From Nostoc sp. KVJ20 (GTDB taxonomy: Bacteria; Cyanobacteriota; Cyanobacteriia; Cyanobacteriales; Nostocaceae): 64,000 nt of DNA. The position numbers and the translations under genes are program-made. Under the pieces are notes generated by a model. That model worked only from the letters and a program-made list of their open reading frames with translations. It searched no databases and was not told where the DNA came from. Positions 42,157 through 52,300 of the stretch are shown here, piece by piece. Position 1 is the stretch's first letter. Each line of letters opens with the position of its first letter. Location: NCBI RefSeq assembly GCF_001712795.1, contig NZ_KV757586.1, positions 1 through 64,000 on the forward strand. The letters run 5' to 3'.

Positions 42157-42285
42157 ATAATCGGCGTTTTTGCACCACCACCAAATCGTAGATTTGGTGG
42201 TGGTGCAACAATTCCTGCGCCGGTCTGAATCCCCGACTGATAGCGAACGCGTTGCGTCTTTATTCTGACTTCTGAATTCTTCTTC
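42157..42285 (+). repeat. Dispersed hairpin element, copy B
   Basis: Order: TAATCGGCGTTTTTGCACC, a hairpin CCACCACCAAATC/GATTTGGTGGTGG, GTGCAACAATTCCTGCGCCG, CTGAATCCCCGACTG, then GCGTCTTTATTCTGAC and GAATTC words. It matches copy C at 48776-49015 (inverted) and, more loosely, copy A at 1100-1209. The preceding 42060-42150 holds CTCTTTCAGAGACGC-type small repeats. The gap 41814-42461 contains no gene I can support. Confidence 0.65.
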
Positions 42286-42461
42286 AAATTCTTTCAAATA
42301 AAAAAATACTCAATTACTTTTTGTGGAGTTGGCGTTCCACCCGTAGCTAAAAGCGGGCTTTCCGACCCACCCCACAAGATTGGATAATTTATTTGTTAGA
42401 AGTCTCTGAGTAACAAGCCTATTAAATATAGTATGCTACAAAATTTAGACTACTGTTTATT

Positions 42462-43679
42462 TTAGTTTTCAGACTTTACAACTACCCATTGCGTCACAGG
42501 CGCCATTGCTCGCCAGCCCAAAAATTTACCAATAGGTTCCGCCCGCTGAATGGCAATACGAGTTAAATCGCCACCGACTCGTTTATGCCATTGAAATAAA
42601 GTTTGCTCACCCTCTACCGTCACAACATTTGCCACCAAACGTCCACCCGGCCGTAGCGCTTCCCAGCAAACATCAAAAAGTCCCGTTGCTGTAACCCCAC
42701 CACCAATAAAGATGGCATCTGGTGCTAATAAGTTTTTCAGGACATGGGGTGCTTTCCCTTCAATGATTTGCAGATTGGGAGTACCAAGAGTGGCGGCATT
42801 ATCAGCAATATATAGTAGTCTAGAAGAATTTTGTTCGATCGCGATCGCTCGACACCGAGGATGACTCCGCATCCATTCGATAGAAATTGAACCGCAACCC
42901 GCGCCAACATCCCACAATAATCCTCCCGGTGTGGGAGCCAAAGCTGCTAGGGTAACTGCCCTAACTTCACGCTTCGTTAACTGTCCATCGTGGTGGTAGG
43001 CGTTATCTGGTAATCCTGGTAATCTTGGCAAAGGAATAACCCCAGGATCAGGAATACAATAAACTGCGATCGCATTCAAAGCCGCAACTTCAGTTTCACT
43101 CCAAGATGCCGCCGTCCCTTCTACAATTCTTTCATGAGTGCCGCCCATGCGCTCCAAGACGGTGATTTTGCTGCCACCGTAGCCGCGATTTGTCAAAATT
43201 TCAGCAACAATGGCGGGTGTGTCCTTTCCTTCGCTCAAAATCAACAGCTGCGCTTTTGGGTAAATGTAAGATTGGAGTAGGGAGGATGGACGACCATTCA
43301 AACTCAAGGTTTCCACCTCCGTTAAAGACCATCCCACCCTGGCACTAGCGAGGCTGAAGGCTGAAGGTGCGGGGATAATCGTCATTTCAGAGACGGGAAT
43401 TCGCCGCATCAAGGTGACACCAATGCCGTAACACATAGGATCGCCACTGGCTAGTACGCAGATTGACTGACCCCGACGCTGGATGATTTCCTCTACAGAA
43501 GTGCTAATAGGCGATGTCCAGACTAGTTTCTCACGCTGGTCATCTTTAGGGAGCATTGCTAAATGGCGATCGCCTCCCACAATTACTTTAGCTTGAGTGA
43601 TTAGGGAAAGAGCGATCGCGCTTAACCCCTGTAATCCATCTTCCCCAATACCGACGATAGAAAGCCATTTCTCTGTCAT
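42462..43679 (-). CDS. cobL: Precorrin-6Y C5,15-methyltransferase (decarboxylating), CobL/CbiET fusion
   Basis: 405 residues, two domains. The N-terminal CbiE-type methyltransferase (about 1-205: VGIGEDGLQGLSAIALSLI, LASGDPMCYGIGVTL, IIPAPSAFSLASARVGW) and C-terminal CbiT-type domain (about 220-405: TKREVRAVTLAALAPTPGG, LWDVGAGCGSISIEWMRSHP, AIFIGGGVTATGLFD). The fused enzyme adds methyls at C5 and C15 of the corrin ring and removes the C12 acetate carboxyl, using two SAM, in cobalamin or pseudocobalamin synthesis. No other cob gene or cobalamin riboswitch is in the window; cyanobacterial corrin genes are often scattered. Confidence 0.95.
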   Translation of the reverse strand: MTEKWLSIVGIGEDGLQGLSAIALSLITQAKVIVGGDRHLAMLPKDDQREKLVWTSPISTSVEEIIQRRGQSICVLASGDPMCYGIGVTLMRRIPVSEMTIIPAPSAFSLASARVGWSLTEVETLSLNGRPSSLLQSYIYPKAQLLILSEGKDTPAIVAEILTNRGYGGSKITVLERMGGTHERIVEGTAASWSETEVAALNAIAVYCIPDPGVIPLPRLPGLPDNAYHHDGQLTKREVRAVTLAALAPTPGGLLWDVGAGCGSISIEWMRSHPRCRAIAIEQNSSRLLYIADNAATLGTPNLQIIEGKAPHVLKNLLAPDAIFIGGGVTATGLFDVCWEALRPGGRLVANVVTVEGEQTLFQWHKRVGGDLTRIAIQRAEPIGKFLGWRAMAPVTQWVVVKSEN

Positions 43680-43784
43680 GCTAATTCATGATTAATAACT
43701 AATATTTGACGTTAATTCTAATTCTGAATTATTCCGTCAATTTTGGTAGAATATAGTTCATAGTGCTGGATTGAGGATAACAGG

Positions 43785-44006
43785 ATGAACTCACTCCCAG
43801 AAATAGAAGCTGCTATTCTGCAACTGTCTGAAGATGAAATGCGGGATTTATCAAACTGGCTTCAAGAATATCTCAATGATGCCTGGGACAAGCAAATCGA
43901 AGCAGATGCAAAATCCGGTCGATTGGATCAGTTAATCCAGCGTGCAAAGGCAGATATTCAAGCTAATCAGGTAAAACCGTTAGATGAAATCCTTAACAAC
44001 CCCTGA
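43785..44006 (+). CDS. Antitoxin of an intact type II module
   Basis: 73 residues. Helical N-terminus (LPEIEAAILQLSEDEMRDLSNWLQEYLNDAWDKQIEADAKSGRL) and a flexible end AKADIQANQVKPLDEIL, which is the usual toxin-wrapping tail. Overlaps the toxin gene by 23 bp. The same design (including the GD/KPLDE ending) is seen in the orphan antitoxin at 22797. Confidence 0.85.
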   Translation: MNSLPEIEAAILQLSEDEMRDLSNWLQEYLNDAWDKQIEADAKSGRLDQLIQRAKADIQANQVKPLDEILNNP

Positions 44007-44241
44007 TTTTTGGCGCTCTTATGCTGCACTTTCAAATGAAGTTAAAGAGCAAGCTAGAAAGGCATATCGTCTTTGGATTAATAATCAATTTCATCCGTCT
44101 TTACATTTCAAAAAAGTAGGAAATGATTTGTGGTCAGTCAGGATTAGTGGTGGATATCGCGCACTAGCACTTAAGAAAGGCGAGGATTATTACTGGGTCT
44201 GGATTGGGTCACATGATGAGTATGAGTTGCTGATTGGATAA
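43984..44241 (+). CDS. RelE/ParE-superfamily toxin
   Basis: 85 residues. Start helix MKSLTTPDFWRSYAALSNEV, then KEQARKAYRLWINNQFHPSLHFKKV and the beta sheet WSVRISGGYRALALKKGEDYYWVWIGSHDEYELLI, with the R-x-YRAL segment seen in RelE-like mRNA interferases. Complete, in contrast to the truncated relative at 23036. Should cut mRNA or block gyrase; which one cannot be told from sequence. Confidence 0.85.
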   Translation: MKSLTTPDFWRSYAALSNEVKEQARKAYRLWINNQFHPSLHFKKVGNDLWSVRISGGYRALALKKGEDYYWVWIGSHDEYELLIG

Positions 44242-44335
44242 TAATATTGCTATTTCAACCTTTACGAACTTTAAAAATAGTGAACATTCAATAGTTACTA
44301 GTCTTATCTAGTACAATGTTTAAGCTAGTTTTGAG

Positions 44336-44371
44336 AGTTCATAGTAAGGACTAAAGTCCTTACTATGAACT
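44336..44371. terminator. Perfect 17-bp inverted repeat between convergent genes
   Basis: AGTTCATAGTAAGGACT, a 2-nt loop and its exact reverse complement AGTCCTTACTATGAACT. Position between the convergent toxin and ispH genes suggests a bidirectional terminator, although it lacks a long T-run and may be a dispersed palindromic repeat. Confidence 0.6.
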
Positions 44372-44395
44372 TATATACTTGATAATTGGTCACCG

Positions 44396-45604
44396 TTAAA
44401 CCAGCGCTGCTGTTGCTTTCAAAGCAAAAATCTTCTCAATCACATCTTCTACTACCTTATCTGGCGTAGAAGCACCAGAAGTAACTCCCACAACAATTTT
44501 TCCATCTGGCAACCAGTTTTCTGTAGTTATTAACTGCCCATTTAATTGCCGATGTTCTATGGAATCTCCTGATTTAATCCGTTCAACAGTATCAATATGA
44601 TAAGAAGGAATTCCCCGTTCAAAAGCAATTTGTTGCAATTGCGTAGTATTGGATGAATTAAACCCACCAATTACTACCATTAAATCTAAATTATGTTCCA
44701 CTAATTCCAACATGGCATCTTGCCGTTCTTGGGTGGCGTCACAAATGGTATTGAAGCTTTGGAAATGCTGATTTAATTCTGTAGGGCCATACTTTTGCAA
44801 CATAGTCCGCTCAAAAAGTTTGCCGATTTGCTCGGTTTCGCCTTTAAGCATCGTAGTTTGGTTAGCAATACCAACTCTTTCTAAATCTTGATCGGGGTCA
44901 AATCCGGCTGAACAAGCTTTAGCAAATTTTGTCAGAAATTCTTCCCGGTTGCCACCATTAATAATATAGTCAGCAACATAACCTGCTTCTTGCAAATTCA
45001 ACACAATTAAATACTTGCCAGCAAAAGAACTAGTCGCAACTGTTTCTTCGTGCTTATATTTACCGTGAATAATTGATGTGTAATCGATTTTTTTGTGCTT
45101 TTCTACTGTATTCCAAACTTTAGATACCCAAGGGCAAGTTGTATCAACAATTTTGCAGCCTTTATCGTGAAGGATCTGCATTTCTTGAACGCTTGCCCCA
45201 AAAGCGGGTAATATGACCACATCGCCAGTTCCCACAACAGAAAAGTCTTTATTCTTGCCTTCAATGGGGATAAATTCTACTTCCATCTCCTGCATTCGCT
45301 GATTTACAGAAGGGTTGTGGATAATTTCGTTAGTAATCCAGATGTGTTCTTTGGGGAAGTGCTGACGGGTTTCATAGGCCATAGCTACAGCTCGTTCTAC
45401 ACCCCAGCAAAAGCCAAAGGCTTGTGCTAGTCGGATTGTGACATCACCTCGTTGCAGGATGTAATTGCGATCGCGAATTTCCTGAATCAAGTTACTCTGA
45501 TACTCAGATTGCAACTGGGTAGCAACTTCTGCTTGATGACCAAAACCCTTGCGATTGTAATTTTCTGAATGTTGGAGGCTGCGCTTAAAAGCTTTTGTAT
45601 CCAT
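44396..45604 (-). CDS. ispH: 4-hydroxy-3-methylbut-2-enyl diphosphate reductase
   Basis: 402 residues, the longer cyanobacterial/plant form with an extra N-terminal segment (about 1-50). Last step of the MEP isoprenoid pathway: HMBPP to IPP and DMAPP through a [4Fe-4S] cluster. Cluster cysteines appear in [23 protein letters not shown] and [13 protein letters not shown]. Catalytic and substrate segments [35 protein letters not shown] and [16 protein letters not shown] are intact. Electrons come from ferredoxin in cyanobacteria. It supplies precursors for carotenoids, phytol and quinones. Stands alone, facing the toxin gene. Confidence 0.97.
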   Translation of the reverse strand: MDTKAFKRSLQHSENYNRKGFGHQAEVATQLQSEYQSNLIQEIRDRNYILQRGDVTIRLAQAFGFCWGVERAVAMAYETRQHFPKEHIWITNEIIHNPSVNQRMQEMEVEFIPIEGKNKDFSVVGTGDVVILPAFGASVQEMQILHDKGCKIVDTTCPWVSKVWNTVEKHKKIDYTSIIHGKYKHEETVATSSFAGKYLIVLNLQEAGYVADYIINGGNREEFLTKFAKACSAGFDPDQDLERVGIANQTTMLKGETEQIGKLFERTMLQKYGPTELNQHFQSFNTICDATQERQDAMLELVEHNLDLMVVIGGFNSSNTTQLQQIAFERGIPSYHIDTVERIKSGDSIEHRQLNGQLITTENWLPDGKIVVGVTSGASTPDKVVEDVIEKIFALKATAALV

Positions 45605-45720
45605 TAGATTTGTCTACTTAAACCACTATTTCTTATTTTCTCGCGCCCAGACGCGATTTATACAAAGTTGTATTCAAAGATATTATCAAAGAGCGGGAAA
45701 GGGAAAATGATTTAATGGCT

Positions 45721-46587
45721 TTACCCTTTACCCTTTAACCTTTTCCCCTCTTTTTCTTGCTGGGGTTTTAATTCGATGTCGCTATAAATCTGCAATGCAG
45801 AACGCCAAACTATATAGCCTTCAGGACTTAAGTGTAAGCCATCGGTAGTAAATTCGCGGCGGAGATTTCCTTGCTTGTTGGTAAACAGCGGGTATAAATC
45901 GAGAAATTTGACACCTTTTTTGGTAGATATGTTTTGCAATTGCTGATTCAACTTGAGAATGCGACTATTGGCAACAGCCAGAAGTTTTTCTCGTCCTTGC
46001 CAAGTTGCGTCCTCTGCTCCATGTGGCAAAATCGATTGGACAACAATTTGCGCTGTGGGATGAGTCTTTTGCAGGTAACTGATAATTTGCCGTTGATTAT
46101 CCAAAATTACCCTATCGCTCATCCCGCGAATTAGGTCGTTAATGCCAATCATCACAAAAATCACCTCTGGCTGGGTGCGGTCAAATATCTTCAATCTTTT
46201 CAAGAGTCCATTGCTGGTTTCGCCAGAAATTCCTTGATTGAGCCAATTTTTACCTTCGGGTAATAACTCAGGGGGAAACCACAAACTCAGAGAATCTCCC
46301 GCCAGGATAGTTAAATCGGAAGGACGTTGGTCAGCAGCGACCTTGGCTTCTTGCTTGAGGATGTCTACCCACTCTTGATAACTGAGTTGGTGACGGCGAC
46401 CCAAATCAGGTGTAGCAATTTGGGGTGAGTTGTTCAGGTTGATTGGTTCTGGGGATGTTACTATCCCAAAAAAAGCGGACAATCTCTGCTGTTGCCAAAT
46501 TAGCAGGATGACCGCCAACATTAGGATGCCGTTGGTTAACAGCGAGAAAAATGCCCAGATAGGAAAGGTTTTAAGAGAAGTAGACAC
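45721..46587 (-). CDS. SGNH/GDSL hydrolase, membrane-anchored
   Basis: 288 residues. N-terminal hydrophobic anchor (about 10-30), then an SGNH hydrolase: block I LTILAGDSLSLWFPPELLP with nucleophile Ser, block II Gly in GISGETSNGLLKRL, block III VIFVMIGINDLIRG with Asn, and block V TTDGLHLSPEGY with Asp and His. Complete catalytic set. Esterase or acyl hydrolase acting outside the membrane; substrate unknown. The last residues (EKEGKRLKGKG) come from an A/G-rich repeat, so the C-terminus has been extended by repeat DNA. Next on the same strand lies amt, 170 bp upstream. Confidence 0.9.
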   Translation of the reverse strand: MSTSLKTFPIWAFFSLLTNGILMLAVILLIWQQQRLSAFFGIVTSPEPINLNNSPQIATPDLGRRHQLSYQEWVDILKQEAKVAADQRPSDLTILAGDSLSLWFPPELLPEGKNWLNQGISGETSNGLLKRLKIFDRTQPEVIFVMIGINDLIRGMSDRVILDNQRQIISYLQKTHPTAQIVVQSILPHGAEDATWQGREKLLAVANSRILKLNQQLQNISTKKGVKFLDLYPLFTNKQGNLRREFTTDGLHLSPEGYIVWRSALQIYSDIELKPQQEKEGKRLKGKG

Positions 46588-46651
46588 AACTAGCGAAATT
46601 TACCAATTATTTGAATCAAATTTTAACGCTAGCGATCGCAAATGACACACT

Positions 46652-46715
46652 CTTAGATTGGGGATTGGAGATTGGGGATTGGGAACTGGGGACTGGGGAT
46701 TGGGGACTGGGGAAG
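46652..46715. repeat. Heptamer repeat (GGGGATT/GGGGACT)n
   Basis: Period-7 array of GGGGATTG/GGGGACTG words between the GDSL hydrolase and amt. Similar arrays occur at 53953-54010, 55200-55240 (inside a gene) and 63058-63120. Confidence 0.7.
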
Positions 46716-46757
46716 CAAACAGAAAGTTCTTTCCTCCTAACTCACCACTCACCACTC

Positions 46758-48170
46758 CTAAGTCGGACGATCGCCAAACTCGGAATTGTAACCTTCTTCA
46801 CCATGTTCGTTGATATCTAAACCTTGCAATTCAGCTTCCTCTTTGACTCGTAGCCCGACTGTAGCATCGATAACCTTGAGAATAATCCACGTACCAACAC
46901 CTGCGATCGCATAAGCAATGGCAATTGCTACTAGTTCAACTCCCAATTCACCAAAATTACCGCGCAACACTCCGTCTTTACCTCCTCCATTGACTTGAGT
47001 AGTGGCAAAGACTGCTGTTAAAATTGCTCCCACTGTACCACCAATACCATGCACAGGAAAGGTATCTAAAGCATCGTCAATTTGTAGCTTGTGCTTGAAA
47101 CTGATTGCATAGAAGCAAACAAAGGCGGTGATGAAACCAATTAAAATCGCTGATAGTGGTGTGACAAATCCGGCGGCGGGAGTGATACCCACCAATCCAG
47201 CAACGGCTCCTGTAGCTGCTCCTACGGCGGTTGGTTTACCCCGTAAAACACTCTCCAAAATCAGCCACATTAATGCACCAGCTGCCGCAGATGTATTCGT
47301 AGAGACAAAGGCTGTTGTTGCCACATTTGTTACTAAGTTACCAGAGGTTCCACTAGCAAGAGTTAAAGCACTCCCAGCGTTGAAGCCGAACCAACCAAAC
47401 CACAATAAGCCAGCACCCAGTAAAATAAACGGAACGTTGTGCGGTGGGCTAAGACGATCAGGATGGGTTTTCCGAGGCCCAAGAACGATCGCTGCTACCA
47501 GGGCTGAAACGCCAGAACTAATGTGAACTACTGTACCACCGGCAAAATCGAGAGCACCCAAGCCACCATACAAACCTAAGAATCCACCTTTTGCCCATAC
47601 CATGTGGTCTAGAGGGGCGTAAATAAAAGTTGACCACAATACCACAAACAGACAATAAGCGCGAAAACTCATCCGTTCTGCGATCGCCCCAGAAATTAAG
47701 GCTGGGGTGATAATGGCAAACATGGCTTGGTAGATCATGAATCCCTGGTGAGGTATCGTTCCAGCATAAGAAAGAACCTCTGGGGGATTTGACCCTTTGA
47801 GATAATCGGTTATCTCTAAGCCGACACCATTCAATCCCAGCCATTGCAATCCACCGATAAACGGTAAACCTGGTGCAAAGGAAAGACTATAACCCCAGAG
47901 AATCCAGCTAACTCCCACGATCGCCATCAACACAAAGCTCATCATCAATGTGTTTAGGATGTTGCGCGATCGCACAAATCCACCATAGAAAAATGCTAAT
48001 CCTGGTGTCATTAGCAGCACAAGGGCTGCTGAAATCAGCATAAATGCCGTATCTCCAGTATCAGCAGCAGGTGGAGTAGCGGCTGGTGTTTGGGCAAAAG
48101 CATTGCCCATTAGCGGTACTCCCAAAAACAGTAGGGTGATAGCCCCAATCATCACAACTTTCTTCAACAC
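46758..48170 (-). CDS. amt: Ammonium transporter Amt
   Basis: 470 residues. A cleavable N-terminal signal (about 1-26, ending AFAQ) and eleven membrane helices of the Amt/MEP/Rh family. Landmarks: MTPGLAFFYGGFVRSRNILN, the pore histidine in IYAPLDHMVWAKGG and the second in DTFPVHGIGGTVGAI, GFNAGSAL, and a cytoplasmic C-terminal tail (GLDINEHGEEGYNSEF) that in relatives contacts the PII protein. Imports ammonium or recovers leaked ammonia. Cyanobacterial amt genes are usually under NtcA control, and a site matching GTA-N8-TAC lies at 48200-48213. No glnB is adjacent here. Confidence 0.96.
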   Translation of the reverse strand: MLKKVVMIGAITLLFLGVPLMGNAFAQTPAATPPAADTGDTAFMLISAALVLLMTPGLAFFYGGFVRSRNILNTLMMSFVLMAIVGVSWILWGYSLSFAPGLPFIGGLQWLGLNGVGLEITDYLKGSNPPEVLSYAGTIPHQGFMIYQAMFAIITPALISGAIAERMSFRAYCLFVVLWSTFIYAPLDHMVWAKGGFLGLYGGLGALDFAGGTVVHISSGVSALVAAIVLGPRKTHPDRLSPPHNVPFILLGAGLLWFGWFGFNAGSALTLASGTSGNLVTNVATTAFVSTNTSAAAGALMWLILESVLRGKPTAVGAATGAVAGLVGITPAAGFVTPLSAILIGFITAFVCFYAISFKHKLQIDDALDTFPVHGIGGTVGAILTAVFATTQVNGGGKDGVLRGNFGELGVELVAIAIAYAIAGVGTWIILKVIDATVGLRVKEEAELQGLDINEHGEEGYNSEFGDRPT

Positions 48171-48199
48171 TTGTTTTTTTTCCTAAGCACCAATGATTT

Positions 48200-48213
48200 G
48201 TATCCTTAACTAC
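48200..48213 (-). promoter_or_regulatory. Candidate NtcA binding site upstream of amt
   Basis: GTATCCTTAACTAC fits the NtcA consensus GTA-N8-TAC exactly. It is only 30 bp from the annotated ATG, which is too close for a standard activated promoter unless translation starts at a later ATG (48152). A weaker site, GTA-N8-TAA, lies further up on the minus strand (48405-48419). Either could serve. Confidence 0.35.
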
Positions 48214-48775
48214 ATTTGATTACTTTTAGTTACACATTTTTGTCTTGAAAGTTACTTAACGTTAATTTTCTGGAAATGTTAACAAAAATATAATCCAGGT
48301 CGTAGTTGCCAAGATTTAAAAAAGGGTATGAATATGCAATAGTTGCATATTTATTTTTCGAAGAATAGCATTTTATTCAACCGACACAAAGTCCCAAATT
48401 TTTAGTTACCTACTGTTACAAAGCAAAATACTTTTTAATTCTGACAATTAGGGTAAATTACCAGACAATTTGACCAAATATTTCATGATTTATCTTGATA
48501 TCTCCTGCAAAACGCATAAATATCTACATGACTGCTTCTCAGCACATATTTGAGTCTGAATCATAAGGCTTATAGCACGGCTTTAAAGTAATGAGTAAGG
48601 AGTAATGAGTTTCATAGTGAATGAAAAATGGGTATTTACTCATTACTTATTACTTATTACTCATTACTCCTTCTTAAGAGCGCCTTTAGGTCGGTGAGGA
48701 TGTCAACGTTTGGTCGCTAAAAAACTTTTGCAATTTTGGGTGAGGTTATTATCTGTTTAAAAGGGAATACTTTGA

Positions 48776-49015
48776 AGAAGAATTCAGAAGTCAGAATTCA
48801 GGAGTCAGAATTCAGAAGTCAGAATTCAGGAGTCAGAATTCAGGAGTCAGAATTCAGGAGTCAGAATAAAGACGCGACGCTCGTTCGCGTAGCGTGTCGT
48901 AGACAAGACTCGCTTTCCGCAACGCTTACAGTTGGGGATTCAGATCGGCGCAGGAATTGTTGCACCACCAACTTGAAAATTTGGTGGGGGTGCAAAAACG
49001 CCGATTATTCAGACG
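48776..49015 (-). repeat. Dispersed hairpin element, copy C
   Basis: Inverted copy of the element at 42157-42285: GTGCAAAAACGCCGATTATT, the GGTGGTGCAACAATTCC word, GGGGATTCAGATCGG, AGAATAAAGACGCG and a run of five alternating GAATTCAGAAGTCA/GAATTCAGGAGTCA units (48780-48860). It also contains a CGTTCGCGTAGCGTGTC small repeat. The rest of the gap 48171-49311 has inverted GAGTAATGAG words (48589-48670) and a (GGCATTG)n array (49182-49230), no gene. Confidence 0.65.
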
Positions 49016-49311
49016 CGACTCGAAAATACTCGCTTGCCGCCGATTTCAAAGAAACCAGGGCAGAAAAAATACAGTAGAGACTTGATCATTTGAACGATTA
49101 TTTCACAAAGTCGAACTCAGTGAAATTACGCTAACGCTTTTAACTAAACTATTGTCATTAATTAAAGTAAGTTTGTTGAATTGGGCATTGGGAATTGGGC
49201 ATTGGGCATTAGGAATTGGGCATTGGGCATTGGTTATATTATCCTGCTCCCCTGCTCCCCTGCTTTTTCCCTGCTCTGCTACCTCTCCCAGAATGTAGAT
49301 AAGGCTTAAGG

Positions 49312-52300
49312 ATGAAAGCACCATTACCTGATAACGAAGCAAAGAGAATTGAGATGCTTTTGCAGTATAAGATTCTCGATACCCCACCTGAAGCTGCATT
49401 TGACGACCTCACCCGTCTAGCTTCGTATATTTGTCAGACTCCTATCGCCTTAATTAGCTTAATTGATACAAACCGTCAGTGCTTCAAGTCAAAAGTCGGA
49501 ATGGAAGCCTTAGAAACACACCGAGATTTAGCATTCTGTGCCCATGCTATTCTCCAGCCTGATATTTTGGTTGTACCTGATGCAACAGATGACGAACGGT
49601 TTGCTACAAACCCACTGGTAACATCTGACCCAAATATTCGGTTTTATGCTGGTGTCCCTTTGACTAATCCAGAAGGATATCCGCTAGGAACTCTCTGTGT
49701 AATTGACTACGTACCACGAGAACTTAATCCAGAACAACTGGAGGCATTACGAACATTAGGCCGTCAAGTAATTAAGCAACTGGAATTGCGCCGAAATTTA
49801 GCAAGTTTGGTACTTGTTAGCAAGAAAGACAAACAATCACAGAGGGTACGCAAGCAATTTTTCCAAAAGATTGCAGCAGGTTTTGCTTTAGCGTCGGCAA
49901 TTTTAGTTGTGATTGGCGTGGTTTCTTATCAAAATACAAGAGTATCTACTAATAATCGCAGTATCGTCAAAAATACTTATCAAAAACTCGACAGCCTAGA
50001 AGAACTACTGTCTTACATCAAGGATGCTGAGACTAGACAAAGTGGTTACATCGTGACTGGAAAACAAATTTATCTCAAACCTTATCAAGCAGCACTAGCT
50101 AACGTTGATCAAGAAATTGCCAAACTGAAGAGTTTAACGGCAGATCAACCAGAAGAACAAAAGCAGATTGCAACGCTTGAATCTCTGATAACGGCTAAAC
50201 TTACTGAACTAAAACAGATTATTGACTTGCGCCAGAACGAGGGATTAGAGGCAGCGTTGCAAGTACTACTAAGAAATAATGAACAAAATCTGATGGGTGA
50301 TATCCGTAAGACGATTAATGAGATAGAAAATCAGGAAAGGGGACGACTTCAACAGCAGTCACAAGCAAAAAAAATTAGGCGTCGCAACACAATTTTTGCA
50401 CTTGCGATCGCGATCAGTCTAAGTTTTATCATTCTTGCTGTAGTCTACTACTTCATCTATCGTGAGGTGATTGAGCGGAAAAGGACAGAAGAAACCTTAA
50501 ATCAAGAACGCAACTTTATCTCAGCAGTCCTTGATACAGCCAGCGCGTTGGTAACAGTTCTCGATTCTCAAGGGAAAATCGTTCGTTTCAATCAAGCTTG
50601 TGAGCAAATAACGGGTTACTCTTTCGATGAGGTGAGGGATAGGTATTTCTGGAACGTTTTCCTACTTCCTGAAGAAGTGGAGTCAGCCAAAGCAGTTTTT
50701 GAGCAATTGCTAACTGGTACAGGCTTTCTAGAGAACGAAAACCATTGGGTAATGAAGGATGGTAGTCGCCGACTGATTGCCTGGTCAAATACCTTCTTAA
50801 AAGACTATGAAGGATCAGTAGAATACATTGTTGGTACTGGCACTGACATTACCGATCGCAAACGCGCACAACAGCATTTAACTGTACAATATGCTGCAAC
50901 CCGCGTTTTAGCCGAATCTGCCACCATCAGCGAAGCTACTCGCCAAATCTTGCAAGGGATTTGTGAGAGTTTGGCATGGGATTTGGGTGAAATTTGGATG
51001 GTAGACCAACAAGCAAATGTACTGCGTTTGCTCGATATATGGTGTAAAGCATCCCTTGAGATGCAAGAGTTTGAAGCATTAAAGTGGCAAACTACCTTTG
51101 CACCAGGAATTGGATTACCTGGTCAGGTTTGGGCTAGTTCTGAACCTGTTTGGATCGCTGATATTGTTAAAGATATTAATTTCTCTAACTTCAAAATTGC
51201 AGGACTACACGCAGCTTTTGGTTTTCCAATCCGCAGCGGTAACAAAATCCTTGGTGTCATTACCTGCTTCAACCGTGAAATTCAGCCGCTTGACGAAGAT
51301 TTGGTAAAAACCATGAATTCGATTGGTGAGCAAGTGGGGCAATTTATCCAGCGGAAACAGGCTGAAGAAGAAATACAACGGCAAAACTTGCGATCGCAAT
51401 TATTTACCGAAATTACCCTCAAGATTCGCCAATCATTACAAATCGAAGAAATTCTCCAAATCACTGTTGAAGAGGTACAAAAAATTCTCCAGACAGACCG
51501 AGTTTTGATCTATCAGCTTTTGCCAGACGAGTCTGCAACCACCGTTATAGAAGCAGTAGTTTCTGGCTTACCAGCAATCAAAGAGCAAAGCATCACCCCT
51601 CCCTACTTCCAAGCGGAGTATCTACAACAATATTATCTACAGCAGTACCGTCAAGGAAGGGTTTTAGGATTGGCTAACTTGGATCTGTTAGAAGTTGAAC
51701 AAAGCCATCTAGAATTAATGCAACAATTTGGGGTCAAAGTCAATTTGGTTGTGCCCATTCTTGTCAAAGAAGAAGTTTGCGGTTTGCTTATAGTTCATCA
51801 GTGTGACGATTCCCACCATTGGTCTAGCTTTGAAACTCATCTCTTGCGGCAAATAGCCGACCAAGTAGGTATTGCCTTAGCGCAAGCCCAACTATTAGCA
51901 GCAGAAACTCGTCAGCGACAAGAACTTGAAATTGCCCGTCGCCAAGCAGAATTAGCTTCTCAGACGAAAAGTGCCTTTTTGGCAAATATCAGTCATGAAA
52001 TTCGCACTCCAATGAACGCTGTATTGGGAATGACCAGTTTAGTTTTAGATACTCCCTTAGATGCAGAACAGCGAGATTTTATTGAAACAATTCGGAGTAG
52101 TGGAGACGCTCTTTTAAGTTTAATCAACGAGATTTTGGATCTTTCCAAACTTGAAGCTGGAGAAATGGCTCTCGAAACTCTAGATTTTGACCTATCCACT
52201 TGTATAGAAGAAGTGGTGGAATTATTGGCCCCTTCAGCCCATAACAAGGGATTAGAAATTGCCGCCATGATTGAGCATAACGTCCCCACCCACCTCCAAG

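Noticed and set aside
44336..44371. Palindrome as a transcription-factor operator
   Set aside because: Lies between two convergent 3' ends where no promoter is expected; a terminator or repeat is simpler.
46611..46820. Frame with DWGLEIGDWELGTGDWGLG
   Set aside because: Translation of the GGGGATT/GGGGACT heptamer repeat overlapping the amt end.
48736..49077. Frame with repeated SEFRSQNS units
   Set aside because: Translation of GAATTCAGGAGTCA repeat words and the dispersed hairpin element; not protein-like.
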